Of a stretch of DNA of 41,102 bases, positions 1 to 8,702 are shown in pieces. Each line of letters starts with the position of its first letter. The first letter of the stretch is position 1. Below the pieces are notes generated by a model. The model did not search any database. It was not told where the DNA came from and saw nothing but the letters and a program-made list of their open reading frames with translations. This DNA comes from Acidobacteriota bacterium (GTDB lineage: Bacteria; Acidobacteriota; Terriglobia; UBA7540): positions 1-41,102 of the forward strand of contig CADDZJ010000027.1 in assembly GCA_902812415.1 (NCBI GenBank), given 5' to 3'. The position numbers were made by a program, and so were the translations under genes.

Positions 1-19
1 CGTCCATCAGTTGGGTCAT
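1..19 (-). CDS. Possible 5' end of a gene leaving the window
   Basis: A minus-strand ATG at position 19 is preceded, about 8 bases upstream, by an AAAGG purine stretch, and it opens a frame (MTQLMD) running off the left edge. It would lie about 150 bases downstream of the M23 peptidase gene in the same orientation. Only six codons are visible, so no function can be given and the frame may be chance. Confidence 0.22.
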
Positions 20-89
20 AGGTGAGCCTTTTCTGTTGTCAGCTTGCGGGCTAGCCGCGAGGAATGGATGATGATAACTCAGATTGTGG

Positions 90-124
90 AAAGCAGAAAG
101 CGGAAGGCAGAAGGCAGAAGGCAG
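90..124. repeat. Tandem heptamer repeat (AAGGCAG)n
   Basis: Five head-to-tail 7-base units lie just after the end of the M23 peptidase gene: AAAGCAG, AAAGCGG, then three identical AAGGCAG copies. The purine-rich tract is not part of a convincing gene. Seven-base units change copy number by replication slippage, so this is a likely polymorphic site. No regulatory role is evident. Confidence 0.8.
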
Positions 125-173
125 AAGAACTCACTACCCGACTGTCTTTTCTCAGAGACTGGACGGCGTGGTT

Positions 174-1121
174 TCAGCTGCGGAGGAATTTGGCGGGGTT
201 GACGGGCGTTTCATGCACCAGCACTTCGTAGTGCAGATGCGGTCCTGTGGCGCGGCCAGTCATGCCGACGCAGCCAATAATCTGGCCCTTTCTCACTTCC
301 TGTCCCTCGATCACGAAGATTCGTCGCAAGTGACCGTACTTGGTGGCCATGCCCGACCCGTGATCGATAAGGATTTCATTGCCGTATCCGGCTTCTCCGG
401 GGCCTGCGTGCAAGACAATCCCGTCCGCTGCGGCTCGAACGGGAGTGCCAGAGGGAGCGGCAATGTCCATTCCTGAATGGAATGCGCCCTCGCCACTGAA
501 CGGGTCCATGCGCTCGCCAAAACCAGCGGTGACTTCACCCTGAACGGGCCATATGCTCGGAATCTCTCCGGGATTCACGGCAGGGCTGGACAAGAGTCCC
601 AGAAGGGAAGGATTTCGGGAGGGAATCATGGAAGCCTGTTCGATCAAATTAAAGGCATAGAGCGACGCATTGTAGCGTGTGTCACCCGTTGAATTGCTTT
701 GCGAAATGGTTGTGGGAGCCATATGGGCCAACACAGAAGGTGAAGTCTTCGCAAATCCATAGCTGACAGCGACCTCGGAAGCCAGCGACTCGAGCGAGCT
801 CAACTGAGTGTTGGTGTGTTTGACCGCGCTCTCTAAAAGGTGGTATTGGGTCTTCAGGGCCTCACGGTCGGCGCGCAAGTAATTATAGTTTGAAACTTTC
901 ATCAACATCCGGGCATAGCTTTTAGCCAGAGCCGTGAGCGTGATGACCCCCACAAGACTGAACGCCAGCAGCAAATAAAGCGCATACTTGGGGATTTGAA
1001 GCTTAAACGGCCTGCCATGTGGTCCGAGCAGAAGCAGCGTATAAAGCTTTCTCTTCTTTTGATAGGCGCTGAATATCATGCTTTGTAGTCTTACAGCCGC
1101 AGAGTGGCTGCGAAAGAGCAT
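174..1121 (-). CDS. Membrane-anchored M23 family metallopeptidase
   Basis: This is a probable peptidoglycan endopeptidase of the LytM/M23 family. A single membrane segment lies at about residues 45-66, followed by a predicted coiled coil (about 75-118) and a linker. The C-terminal M23 domain (about 198-312) carries the zinc motif HxxxD (H215, D219) and HLH (H295, H297), so the catalytic site is intact. This matches the periplasmic, one-pass M23 proteins that cleave stem-peptide cross-links or act in divisome or envelope regulation. The start at 1121 suits a good promoter 31 bases upstream. An alternative ATG at 1079 would drop 14 residues, and neither start has a classical ribosome-binding site. 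It is divergent from thiL. Confidence 0.9.
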   Translation of the reverse strand: MLFRSHSAAVRLQSMIFSAYQKKRKLYTLLLLGPHGRPFKLQIPKYALYLLLAFSLVGVITLTALAKSYARMLMKVSNYNYLRADREALKTQYHLLESAVKHTNTQLSSLESLASEVAVSYGFAKTSPSVLAHMAPTTISQSNSTGDTRYNASLYAFNLIEQASMIPSRNPSLLGLLSSPAVNPGEIPSIWPVQGEVTAGFGERMDPFSGEGAFHSGMDIAAPSGTPVRAAADGIVLHAGPGEAGYGNEILIDHGSGMATKYGHLRRIFVIEGQEVRKGQIIGCVGMTGRATGPHLHYEVLVHETPVNPAKFLRS

Positions 1122-1158
1122 CTTCTATTCAGATGGCGCTCGGGTAAAGCAGGAAAAA

Positions 1159-1187
1159 ATCCTATTGGACTCTGTAAGGATTGTCAA
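1159..1187 (-). promoter_or_regulatory. Sigma-70-type promoter of the M23 peptidase gene
   Basis: On the minus strand a perfect TTGACA (-35, 1182-1187) is followed after exactly 17 bases by TAGGAT (-10, 1159-1164). Transcription would begin near 1152, about 31 bases before the ATG at 1121, which supports that start codon. Confidence 0.65.
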
Positions 1188-1240
1188 GCAAAAAACCTGA
1201 GCGCGCAGAAAAATTAGTCCGAAATTTGGTCTCAACAGAC

Positions 1241-1296
1241 TATAATTTGTAAATAATGTATTGTCTGATGTTTACAATAATATAAACCCCCGGAGG
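1241..1296 (+). promoter_or_regulatory. Candidate -10 box and ribosome-binding site of thiL
   Basis: A consensus TATAAT lies at 1241-1246 and a GGAGG ribosome-binding site at 1292-1296, only three bases before the ATG at 1300. No good -35 box is found 16-18 bases upstream of the TATAAT, so the promoter is tentative. The ribosome-binding site favours 1300 over an in-frame TTG at 1261. Confidence 0.35.
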
Positions 1297-1299
1297 CGC

Positions 1300-2295
1300 A
1301 TGGTTTCTGAGCGGCCTTTTCAGAGTGAAGAAGAGTTTGTACGCTGGCTTCAGAAGCGCGCTGTGGGAAGGGTTCAAGGACTGCGGCTCGGCATCGGAGA
1401 TGATGCGGCGCTTGCAAGAGTTCCTTCAGGCCGCGAGATCGTGATGACAACCGATCTCTCCATTGAGGGAGTTCATTTCTCGACTCGCCTTTATACCCCG
1501 GAAACCATCGGCTACCGGGCGATTGCCCGCTCGCTGAGCGATATTGCGGCCATGGGTGCGGTTCCGAAGTATGCGCTTGTGGCTTTAGCGCTCTCGAAGC
1601 GCGCGAGCCGAAGGTGGGTGGAGTCCCTCTACGAGGGTATGTGGAGGCTGGCGCGCCGCTATCGGGTTGGCATCCTGGGGGGCGACACAGCCCGCTATTC
1701 CGGGAAGACGTTGTTGGATGTGGCGGTGATTGGCGAAGTGGCTCGCGGAAAAGCTTTGCTCCGCTCGGGGGCAAAGCCCGGCGATCGGCTCTTTGTTGCA
1801 GGGACGCTCGGGCTTTCGGCGTGGGGACTCGAACTGCTCAAAGCGCGTGCGAGAAAGGGAATGGCGCACGAAGCCTTGCGCGCCCATCTTTATCCTGAGC
1901 CTCAGTGCGGCCTGGGGCGGTATCTTGCGAAAGAAGGATTGGCCTCAGCCGCCATCGATGTGAGTGACGGGCTTTCGACGGACCTGCATCGACTCTGCGA
2001 AGCGAGCGGCGTGGGTGCGCGACTCTGGGAAAGCCGCATTCCCCGGCCTCAGGCTTCGGCCAACGGTCGTCTACAAGCGCGGCTGCTTCAATTCGCCCTG
2101 CACGGAGGCGAGGACTACCGGTTGCTGTTTACGTCGTCAGCGGCAAAAGTCCGTCGCATTCCGTCCTCATTTCAGGGAATACGGATTCATCAGATTGGAG
2201 AAGTGTTCGCCCCACGCAAGATTGTGTTGATGCATGAGGACGGCGCCGAGCAATTAATCATTCCTCAAGGCTATGATCATTTTCGCAAGTCATGA
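1300..2295 (+). CDS. thiL: Thiamine-monophosphate kinase
   Basis: ThiL phosphorylates thiamine monophosphate with ATP to give thiamine diphosphate, the last step of cofactor synthesis in the cytosol. From the ATG at 1300 the protein has 331 residues, normal for the family. Diagnostic motifs are GIGDDAA (31-37), TTDLSIEGVHF (50-60, Mg/ATP binding), GGDT (127-130), DVSDGLSTD in the C-terminal domain, and HGGEDYRLLF near residue 277. All are typical of the PurM/ThiL (AIR-synthase-related) fold. The ATG is preferred to the in-frame TTG at 1261 because of the GGAGG just upstream, and because the 13 extra residues do not resemble the family. No TPP riboswitch was found upstream and no other thiamine gene is adjacent. 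Confidence 0.95.
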   Translation: MVSERPFQSEEEFVRWLQKRAVGRVQGLRLGIGDDAALARVPSGREIVMTTDLSIEGVHFSTRLYTPETIGYRAIARSLSDIAAMGAVPKYALVALALSKRASRRWVESLYEGMWRLARRYRVGILGGDTARYSGKTLLDVAVIGEVARGKALLRSGAKPGDRLFVAGTLGLSAWGLELLKARARKGMAHEALRAHLYPEPQCGLGRYLAKEGLASAAIDVSDGLSTDLHRLCEASGVGARLWESRIPRPQASANGRLQARLLQFALHGGEDYRLLFTSSAAKVRRIPSSFQGIRIHQIGEVFAPRKIVLMHEDGAEQLIIPQGYDHFRKS

Positions 2296-2397
2296 AGCAA
2301 CGCCTGAGCGCATGATGCGGCCCTTGCTGATTTCCAGCAAATGGGCGGAGATATTGCCCAACCTGCCATCCTGAGGAGCCAAAAAAAGTGATCAGTG

Positions 2398-2530
2398 AGA
2401 AGGTGTGAAAAAATTAGAGGGCGGTTGTCATCCTGAGCGATAGCGAAGGATCTCCGCATTTTGTTTTCCGTACAATACCGGGATGCTTCACTGCGTTCAG
2501 CATGACAGATTCGATATTTTCACACCTTCT
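2398..2530. repeat. Family A palindromic element with outer 14-bp inverted repeats
   Basis: The core (2426-2507) begins TGTCA and ends TGACA. It consists of two hairpin arms with the covarying 5-bp stems ATCCT/AGGAT and ATGCT/AGCAT. The core is bracketed by a perfect 14-bp inverted repeat, AGAAGGTGTGAAAA at 2398-2411 and its complement at 2517-2530. A close copy lies in the opposite orientation at 27275-27380. The AGTGATCAGTGA just outside (2387-2398) recurs at 9064-9075. Confidence 0.85.
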
Positions 2531-2686
2531 GACGAGTGATAAGCGCTGAGTTATACGTTGACAGGCGCAAAGCAGCCCCACATGGTCTTCACACATCATC
2601 CAACACTCATAATCGACAACTCTACCCTTGTCTCTTGTCACTGCCGTTAGGATTCCTCGCGGAGTCTGCCTTGGGTTCAAATGCAG

Positions 2687-2725
2687 GGATTCTTCCGCTT
2701 CGCTGCGCTCAGTGTCAGGATGACA
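2687..2725. repeat. Family A repeat, right half
   Basis: A single hairpin arm runs from GGATTCTTCCGC to TCAGGATGACA. The stem ATTCT/AGGAT contains one G-T wobble pair. It has the same TGACA end as the other family A copies. Confidence 0.75.
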
Positions 2726-2800
2726 GGCGACGGGCTCAGCAGGTCCCGGATTTGAAAATCTCCGCCGATGTCAGATATATTGCCAGAAAGAGGTGGAAGC

Positions 2801-3013
2801 ATGCCGATCTTCGAATACGAATGCCGCGAGTGTGGAACCAAATTTGAAGCGCTCGTTTCTTCCAGCGCTCAGGAAGTTGCCTGCAAGCGTTGCGCGAGCA
2901 AGCGCGTTGAGCAGTTACTTTCCGTTTTTGCCGTCTCCGGGAACTCGGGAGTTTCTGCCGAACCTGGCCCTTGTCCCTGCGGGGCTCCGCGCCGGGGCAT
3001 GTGCGGCGAGTAG
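2801..3013 (+). CDS. FmdB-family small zinc-ribbon protein
   Basis: This 70-residue protein starts MPIFEYEC, the hallmark of the FmdB/CxxC_CXXC_SSSS putative regulatory family. A zinc ribbon is formed by C8-x2-C11 and C28-x2-C31. A glycine/proline-rich tail adds C58, C60 and C68. FmdB-type proteins are annotated as putative regulators, but their biochemical role is unsettled. The start is fixed by the family N-terminus and by an AGAGGTGG ribosome-binding site. The downstream GNAT gene begins within 70 bases, or within 12 if its upstream TTG is used, so the two are probably co-transcribed. Confidence 0.9.
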   Translation: MPIFEYECRECGTKFEALVSSSAQEVACKRCASKRVEQLLSVFAVSGNSGVSAEPGPCPCGAPRRGMCGE

Positions 3014-3081
3014 CGGGGTGATTTTTGCTCACTTCCGTCTGCCCCGGCCGGAGGTCTTCGCCGATCCGCCCCGTCTCTTTT

Positions 3082-3933
3082 ATGAACCGCATCAAGATTC
3101 GCCCTCTCAAAATTGAGAAAGAATTCCGGGCATGCGAGGATATTCAGCGGGAAGTCTGGGGCGGGCTGGCGATTTCAGCGGAAGCGCTCAGCGTAACCCA
3201 GAAATATGGTGGAGCGGTGTTGGGCGCGATAGCGGCAGGCGAAATGGCAGGCTTCCTTTGCGCCTTTCTTGCCAAGCGCAAAGGGAAGCTTATTCACTGG
3301 TCTCACATGATGGCGGTGAGGACGCGCTTCCGAGATCGCGGTCTGGGTTTTCGGATGAAGCTGCTTCACCGCCGGCTGGCGCTCGATCAGGGCATTCGCT
3401 CCATTTGCTGGACTTTCGATCCGTTGCAAAGCCGGAATGCGAAGTTGAACGTGGGGCGGCTGGGCGTTCAGATCGAAGAATACATCCCGGACTGTTATGG
3501 CGAGTTTCCCAGCCGCATCGAAAAGGGCCTTCCGAGCGACCGTTTCGTCGCTTGCTGGCATATTGCTTCAGCGGAAGTTGAACGCCGTCTGCGGCGACCG
3601 ACTGAACGGCGCATCGATCTTTCGTGGCCATGCGTCAATGAAACCAGGCGCGCGTCAAGTCGCTTCCTCGAAAATTGCCAGATTGCCTGGAATCTCGATG
3701 ACCGACATCTCCTGGTGAAAATTCCCGCCAACACCGACGTCATGCGCGAGCGTGATCTCAGCCTCGCAAAGCGCTGGCGGATGGAAACGCGCAGGATTTT
3801 CCGACATTACTTCGGCTTGGGATATCGGGTGGAAGACTTCGTGACCGCGCCGGAGGGTACGGAAGCTTGCTTCTATGTGCTGAGCCGGGCAAGTTCTTTG
3901 CGGGCTCGAGAGTCGCACTTGAAGAGGCAATAG
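3082..3933 (+). CDS. GNAT-superfamily acetyltransferase (COG3375-like)
   Basis: From the ATG at 3082 the protein has 283 residues. It resembles the long GNAT proteins grouped as predicted acetyltransferases in COG3375. The acetyl-CoA pyrophosphate loop is visible at about residues 82-88 (RFRDRGLG), followed by a helix and the segment around LQSRNAKLN. The extra C-terminal region (about 150-283) is characteristic of this group and absent from short GNATs. The substrate is unknown. An in-frame TTG at 3025 with a GGGGTG ribosome-binding site is an alternative start that adds 19 residues and would bring the gene to 11 bases after the FmdB stop. The PLD-type nuclease follows after 11 bases. Confidence 0.8.
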   Translation: MNRIKIRPLKIEKEFRACEDIQREVWGGLAISAEALSVTQKYGGAVLGAIAAGEMAGFLCAFLAKRKGKLIHWSHMMAVRTRFRDRGLGFRMKLLHRRLALDQGIRSICWTFDPLQSRNAKLNVGRLGVQIEEYIPDCYGEFPSRIEKGLPSDRFVACWHIASAEVERRLRRPTERRIDLSWPCVNETRRASSRFLENCQIAWNLDDRHLLVKIPANTDVMRERDLSLAKRWRMETRRIFRHYFGLGYRVEDFVTAPEGTEACFYVLSRASSLRARESHLKRQ

Positions 3934-3944
3934 GGTGAGGGCTT

Positions 3945-4406
3945 ATGCCCGGCCGCGCGTTTTTCACACGATCGGCGAGTATTGCAAGTGAGATTGAGCG
4001 TTGCCTTCGAGGGGCGACGGTTTCTGTGGATGCAGCCCTTTACCGCATGAATCATCCCGCGCTCGCGCAAGCCCTGGCTGGCGCGATGAAGCGAGGGGTT
4101 CATGTGCGGATCGTGCTTGATCGAGGGAAATTCCAGGAAAGTGACGCGACACGAAAACTGCTGCTTGAGACGGGACTTCCTTATCGGCTGTCTTGCGGGC
4201 GCAAGAAACGGGAATCCAAGATGCACCATAAGTTTGCCATTGTGGATCATGGCATTCTGCTAACAGGAAGCTACAATTGGACTCTGGAGTCTGAGGAAGG
4301 CAATTATGAAAACCTGGTTGTTCTTTCGGAACCTGCGTTGGTGGAAGCTTACGCGCGGGAGTTTGAAACTTTGTGGAACGAATCAAGCCGGGCTGATTCG
4401 ATCTGA
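3945..4406 (+). CDS. Single-HKD phospholipase-D-type nuclease
   Basis: This 153-residue protein contains one HKD motif, H94-x-K96-x4-D101, followed by GSYNWT (108-113) and a conserved N120/E122 region. One HKD per chain and this length match the Nuc-type endonucleases and mitochondrial-PLD-like phosphodiesterases, which work as homodimers with a shared active site. No signal peptide is seen, so the enzyme is probably cytosolic and acts on nucleic acid rather than secreted phospholipid. That choice is inference. It lies 11 bases after the GNAT gene and 62 before sixA, consistent with one transcript. Confidence 0.85.
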   Translation: MPGRAFFTRSASIASEIERCLRGATVSVDAALYRMNHPALAQALAGAMKRGVHVRIVLDRGKFQESDATRKLLLETGLPYRLSCGRKKRESKMHHKFAIVDHGILLTGSYNWTLESEEGNYENLVVLSEPALVEAYAREFETLWNESSRADSI

Positions 4407-4468
4407 TCACGAGCGTTCGAGCTGGGCTTTGCCATCCGATCGTTTTTCGGCCTCACGGAGAGCATCTT

Positions 4469-5020
4469 ATGGCCTCAGGAAAGAAATCATCTCAGAATAA
4501 CGACGATCAGCCCTACGAACTTTATCTCATGCGTCATGGCATCGCCGCAAACCTGGAAAGCGGCGGCTCCTCGGAAGACGCCAAGCGTCCTCTCACGCCG
4601 GAGGGCAAACTGAAGCTTCGGGGTATTGCCAAAGGGCTTGACCGTCTGGGTGTGAGTCTCGATTGGATCGTAACCAGTCCGCTGAAACGCGCGGTTGAGA
4701 CTGCGGAGATCGTTCGGGATGTGCTTGCGCCCTCGGCGGCGATGGATCCTTGCGAAGCGCTCGCCCCGGGCGCGGTCACTTCTCAGAAAGTGATGTCCTT
4801 CCTGTCTCAACAACCGGATCGCACCCGCGTGATTTTAGTCGGCCATGAACCCTCGCTGAGCGAATTGGCTTCCGAGTGGATCGGTTTGGGGCGCGCCGCC
4901 AACCTGGTTTTCAAGAAAGGCGGCTGCTGCCTGATTAGCTTTGACGAATCTCCACCCAGACCTCCCGGTCTTTTATCCTGGTGGCTCACCCCTCGCATCA
5001 TGCGCAAGCTGGGCGCGTAA
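4469..5020 (+). CDS. sixA: Phosphohistidine phosphatase SixA
   Basis: This is a small histidine-phosphatase-superfamily protein of 183 residues. The catalytic RHG motif is at 22-24 (nucleophile H23) and the second catalytic histidine is in GHEPS (H126). Short length and the GHEPSLSEL context match SixA, which removes phosphate from phosphohistidine proteins such as HPt domains or phosphotransferase components. No partner kinase lies in the window, so the physiological target is unknown. The ATG has a GGAGAG about 7 bases upstream. A roughly 20-residue N-terminal extension is longer than in E. coli SixA. Confidence 0.85.
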   Translation: MASGKKSSQNNDDQPYELYLMRHGIAANLESGGSSEDAKRPLTPEGKLKLRGIAKGLDRLGVSLDWIVTSPLKRAVETAEIVRDVLAPSAAMDPCEALAPGAVTSQKVMSFLSQQPDRTRVILVGHEPSLSELASEWIGLGRAANLVFKKGGCCLISFDESPPRPPGLLSWWLTPRIMRKLGA

Positions 5021-5073
5021 GCTCTGAATCGAGATGGTAGGCGCCGGCATCGAATGCGAACAGGAGGAATATG

Positions 5074-6204
5074 ATGAGCCTTAATCGTTATGTAACATTG
5101 GGAAGGTCCGGACTTCGCGTCAGCCCTCTGTGCCTTGGGACGATGACCTTTGGAACCGAATGGGGATGGGGCGCCGATGAAAGCGCCTCTCAAGCGATCT
5201 TCAATCACTACCTCGAATCGGGCGGCAACTTCATCGACACCGCCGATGTTTACACCAACGGCAAAAGCGAAGAGCTTGTCGGAAAATTTGTGGCGGAGCG
5301 CAAGCTGCGCGACCGGGCGGTGATCGCCACGAAGTTCACTTTCAATGCCGAGCCTGCTAATCCCAATGCGGGCGGCAATGGCCGCAAGAATATCTATCGC
5401 GCGCTGGAAAGTTCGCTGCGACGGCTGAGAACAGACTATATCGATCTCTACTGGTTGCATGCCTGGGACACGATCACGCCAGTCGAGGAGGTGATTTCCA
5501 CGCTGAACGATCTTGTGCGCGAGGGGAAGATCCGGCATTACGGGTTTTCCGATACGCCGGCGTGGTATGTGGCTCGGGCGCAAACGCTGGCTGAAAAGGA
5601 AGGCAAGGAGCGGCTGATCGCGCTTCAGCTTGAGTATTCGCTGATCGAGCGGAATATCGAACGCGAACATATTCCGGTGGCGCAGGAGCTCGGCATTGGA
5701 ATCTGCCCCTGGAGCCCGCTCGCCAGCGGCTTCCTTGCGGGTAAATACAAGCGGGATGGCAATGCCGGCAAGGGAGAGGGCCGGCTTGAAAAAATGAAGA
5801 CCTCAACGAATCCCGCTTTTCAGAAATTCACAGAACGCAACTGGCGCATCCTCGACTCGTTGCTTGATGTGGCAGGCAAGATTGCCAGGTCGCCGGCCCA
5901 GGTGGCGCTGAACTGGGTTGCCAGCCAACCGGGGATCACCTCAACCATCATCGGCGCGACGAGCGTCAAACAACTCACCGATAATCTATCGTCGCTTGAG
6001 TTCACGATTCCGTCTGATCTTCGGAAGACCCTTGATCAGGTGAGCTCCCCTCAGCCGATCCATCCTTACCTCTTCTTCAGCGGCGAGATTAGTGCGATGA
6101 TTTCAGGAGGAACTTCCACTCAGCCCTGGATGCCGGCGCGAGTCACCGGCGCGCCTGCCTCTGCGCCCGCGTCACCTGCCAGGGCCAAGAGTGCGGAGGG
6201 ATGA
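5074..6204 (+). CDS. Aldo/keto reductase
   Basis: An NADP-dependent oxidoreductase of the AKR superfamily, 376 residues. The catalytic tetrad is complete: D55 and Y60 (IDTADVYTNG), K87 (IATKF) and H129 (YWLHAWD). The C-terminal IIGATSVKQL segment is the nucleotide-binding signature common in bacterial YajO/Tas/YhdN-like members. An alanine/proline-rich tail of about 30 residues is unusual and probably disordered. The upstream AGGAGG (5062-5067) is best spaced for the second of two tandem ATGs (5074 rather than 5071). The substrate cannot be predicted. It is followed by a family A repeat. Confidence 0.92.
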   Translation: MSLNRYVTLGRSGLRVSPLCLGTMTFGTEWGWGADESASQAIFNHYLESGGNFIDTADVYTNGKSEELVGKFVAERKLRDRAVIATKFTFNAEPANPNAGGNGRKNIYRALESSLRRLRTDYIDLYWLHAWDTITPVEEVISTLNDLVREGKIRHYGFSDTPAWYVARAQTLAEKEGKERLIALQLEYSLIERNIEREHIPVAQELGIGICPWSPLASGFLAGKYKRDGNAGKGEGRLEKMKTSTNPAFQKFTERNWRILDSLLDVAGKIARSPAQVALNWVASQPGITSTIIGATSVKQLTDNLSSLEFTIPSDLRKTLDQVSSPQPIHPYLFFSGEISAMISGGTSTQPWMPARVTGAPASAPASPARAKSAEG

Positions 6205-6220
6205 TCTGAGGCCATTCCCT

Positions 6221-6345
6221 TGTCATTCTGAGCGATAGCAAAGAATCTCTGTATTTTGGTTCAGAATAAACGGCGCGAAGCATCGCGGCATCTACTGAAA
6301 ATGAATACGGGGATTCTTCGTTCGCCGTGCTCGCTCAGAATGACA
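6221..6345. repeat. Family A palindromic element
   Basis: This complete 125-bp copy runs from TGTCATTCTGAGCG to CAGAATGACA. Both arms use the stem ATTCT/AGAAT. It separates the convergent aldo/keto reductase and glyA genes. Confidence 0.85.
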
Positions 6346-6403
6346 GAAGAAGGTTCAGGGTGACAGGTCGTGGATGTTGTCCATCTGCCTTTGTTACGCC
6401 CCA

Positions 6404-7693
6404 CTAACTTACTCGCGCCACAGCCGGGCGGCGGTTTTCATAGAGAGGGAACTGGTCTGTGAGGGCGTAAACTTCCTTGCGAATTCGTTCAAGCACTGAG
6501 GCGTTTTCGAGATTGTTCAGCGCTTCGGAAATCCAGTCGCCGATGCGCCGCATTTCCGCCTCTTTCATTCCTCGCGTCGTGACGGCGGGCGTGCCAATGC
6601 GAATGCCGCTCGCGACCATGGGCGGATTGGCATCGAAGGGAATGGCGTTCTTGTTCACTGTGATTCCCGCGCGTTCCAGGGCTTCCTGCGCCTGCTTACC
6701 GGTGACTTTGCGCGAAAAGACATCCACCAGCATCAGGTGTGTATCCGTTCCGCCGGAGACAACTCGAAAGCCCTTTTCCGCTAAGGTTTCCGCAAGCGCT
6801 TTGGCGTTCAGGATGATCTGCTTCTGATAGTCACGGAATTCCGGTTGCAGCGCCTCGTGGAAGCACACGGCCTTGGCTGCAATGATGTGCATGAGCGGGC
6901 CGCCCTGGATGCCCGGGAACATGGTCTTGTCCAGTTCTTTGGCGAATTGCGCCTTGCAGAAGACCGCCCCGCCGCGCGGTCCACGCAGCGTCTTGTGTGT
7001 GGTGGTGGTGACGAAATCGGCGTGCGGGATGGGGCTGGGATGCAGTCCCGCGGCCACCAGTCCGGCGATATGCGCCATATCCACCATAAAGACCGCTCCG
7101 CACTTTCGGGCGATGGAGGCGAAGCGCTCAAAATCCAGTAGGCGCGGATAGGCGCTGGCGCCCGCAAGGATCAGCCTGGGCTGATGCTCCTGCGCAAGTC
7201 TCTCCACCTCATCGTAATCGATGGTCTCGGTATCCTTGCGCACTCCATAGGGAATAATCTGATAAAGCTTGCCGGAAAGGTTCAGCGGATGGCCGTGCGT
7301 CAGGTGGCCGCCGTGCGCCAGGTTCATGCCCAGAATCTTGTCACCCGGCTTCAAAACCGTCATGTAAACGGCCTGGTTGGCCTGGCTGCCGGAATGCGCC
7401 TGGACGTTGGCGTGCTCGGCGTTAAAGAGCTTTTTGGCGCGCTCAATGGCAAGCTGCTCCGCCACGTCCACATATTCGCATCCGCCATAATAGCGCCTGC
7501 CGGGCAGCCCCTCGGCGTATTTATTGGTCATCACCGAGCCCATCGCCTGAAGCACCGCCTCGCTCACAAAGTTTTCCGAGGCAATCAGTTCGAGCGTGCG
7601 CGCCTGGCGCTCGGCTTCACTTTCAATAGCTCGCGCAATTTCAGGATCGACTTCCTCCAGCGAACGCAGGCGGGCGGGCTGAGATAGGCTCAT
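6404..7693 (-). CDS. glyA: Serine hydroxymethyltransferase
   Basis: GlyA is a PLP enzyme interconverting serine plus tetrahydrofolate with glycine plus 5,10-methylene-tetrahydrofolate, the main source of one-carbon units. From the ATG at 7693 it has 429 residues, standard length. Conserved elements are LIASENF (36-42), [13 protein letters not shown] (59-71), the PLP-contacting D205 and H208 (VDMAHIAG), and the Schiff-base lysine K234 in [14 protein letters not shown]. The frame extends 25 codons upstream, but those residues are not family-like. An AAGGAAC ribosome-binding site and a strong promoter at 7764-7793 support 7693. No glycine riboswitch was recognised in the 64-base leader. Confidence 0.97.
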   Translation of the reverse strand: MSLSQPARLRSLEEVDPEIARAIESEAERQARTLELIASENFVSEAVLQAMGSVMTNKYAEGLPGRRYYGGCEYVDVAEQLAIERAKKLFNAEHANVQAHSGSQANQAVYMTVLKPGDKILGMNLAHGGHLTHGHPLNLSGKLYQIIPYGVRKDTETIDYDEVERLAQEHQPRLILAGASAYPRLLDFERFASIARKCGAVFMVDMAHIAGLVAAGLHPSPIPHADFVTTTTHKTLRGPRGGAVFCKAQFAKELDKTMFPGIQGGPLMHIIAAKAVCFHEALQPEFRDYQKQIILNAKALAETLAEKGFRVVSGGTDTHLMLVDVFSRKVTGKQAQEALERAGITVNKNAIPFDANPPMVASGIRIGTPAVTTRGMKEAEMRRIGDWISEALNNLENASVLERIRKEVYALTDQFPLYENRRPAVARVS

Positions 7694-7763
7694 AGGACGA
7701 TGTTCCTTAGCTGGGATTCTCGTAGCGGTCTGGTGTGATTTTGAGAAAGTGCGGCCACACCCC

Positions 7764-7793
7764 ATCATAAGGGCAGCCGCAAAGGAGCGTCAA
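7764..7793 (-). promoter_or_regulatory. Sigma-70-type promoter of glyA
   Basis: On the minus strand TTGACG (7788-7793) is followed after 18 bases by TATGAT (7764-7769). This predicts a start near 7757 and a leader of about 64 bases before the glyA ATG. Confidence 0.55.
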
Positions 7794-7838
7794 CTTTGGG
7801 GCGGCTGTTTGGTGGATTACGGAAAAAATTTCCTCACC

Positions 7839-7966
7839 TATCATCCTGAGGAGCCAAAGGCGACGAAGGGTCGCTGCATTTGCTTGATTCTGTGAATGCA
7901 GGCATGCTTCGCGGAGTTTACGCTGAGTGGAAATACAGGGATTCTTCGCTTACGCTCAGAATGACA
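7839..7966. repeat. Family A palindromic element
   Basis: The left arm is the longer variant (ATCCTGAGGAGCC...GAAGGGT, one wobble pair). The right arm is ATTCT...AGAAT and ends in TGACA at 7966. It lies between the glyA promoter and the end of rpiB. Confidence 0.8.
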
Positions 7967-7991
7967 AGCGAAGGCTTAGAGTGACGCCTTC

Positions 7992-8474
7992 CTAACCCTG
8001 TTTCAGCGACCTGCCAGAAGAAACCTGTTCTTCGATCTTTGTGATCTTCTGAACGCGTTCCTCGTGGCGGCCGCCGGCGAATTTTGCGCCAAGCCAGGCG
8101 TCCAGAATTCGCCGCGCCTGAACTTCATCCACGATGCGTCCGCCCATGGTGAGAATGTTGGCGTCATTGTGTTCGCCCGCGAAACGGGCCAGCAGCGTGT
8201 TGTTGCAAGTCGCGGCGCGGATGCCCGGAACCTTGTTGGCCGCAATCGCCACTCCAAGGCCTGTGCCGCAAATCAGGACGCCTCGTTCAGCCTCATGGCG
8301 CGAAACCCGAACGGCGACTTTTTCGGCGGCGTCAGGGTAGTCGGCAGGCTGCTCGGAATGTACGCCGCAATCTTCCACCTCGTAACCCCGGCTCGCAAGG
8401 TGATGACGCACGCTTTCTTTCAGCGCGAATCCAGCGTGGTCTGAGCCTACAGCGATCCTGATCTTTTCGGTCAA
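7992..8474 (-). CDS. rpiB: Ribose-5-phosphate isomerase B
   Basis: RpiB interconverts ribose 5-phosphate and ribulose 5-phosphate in the pentose phosphate pathway. Starting at the TTG at 8474, which has GAGAGG about 8 bases upstream, the protein is 160 residues, the usual size. Motifs are GSDHAGF (10-16), DYP (46-48 region), the catalytic cysteine C69 in CGTGLG, R86/C90/N91, and EHNDANILTMGGR (101-113). The same frame is open to an ATG at 8585, but that adds 37 atypical residues. A TTG start is therefore preferred. LacA/B-type sugar isomerases share the fold, but the intact cysteine and stand-alone gene favour RpiB. Confidence 0.92.
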   Translation of the reverse strand: MTEKIRIAVGSDHAGFALKESVRHHLASRGYEVEDCGVHSEQPADYPDAAEKVAVRVSRHEAERGVLICGTGLGVAIAANKVPGIRAATCNNTLLARFAGEHNDANILTMGGRIVDEVQARRILDAWLGAKFAGGRHEERVQKITKIEEQVSSGRSLKQG

Positions 8475-8702
8475 GGCAGAACCTCTCGCTAGGGGATGGA
8501 AGCGCCATTCTAACGAAACTCCTCGCCGCGCGTCAAAGCTGATGATGCTAACGCCCCGGCCATCTTCCCGAGATTTACCTCCCATCTACCTCGTACGAGG
8601 GTTCTTAGAAAAACGCGAATTATCCTATCCAAACTTTCTAATTTTACTTATAGCTCGCGCGCGCATCCAACAAACTTGAGACTCGGTTTAAAGGAGATTT
8701 CA

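Larger units (their letters stand above)
2296..2800. other. Intergenic region packed with palindromic repeats
   Basis: These 505 bases between thiL and the FmdB-like gene hold no convincing gene. They contain a partial family A arm (2366-2384), a complete composite repeat (2398-2530) and a family A right half (2687-2725). The last 30 bases include the ribosome-binding site (AGAGGTGG) of the next gene. Confidence 0.7.

Noticed and set aside
1141-1299. TPP riboswitch upstream of thiL
   Set aside because: The conserved CTGAGA and ACCTGA-type thi-box segments could not be matched in order, and the leader from the candidate -10 is too short for the full fold.
7694-7760. Glycine riboswitch upstream of glyA
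   Set aside because: The 64-base leader is too short for a tandem aptamer and lacks the conserved purine-rich core.
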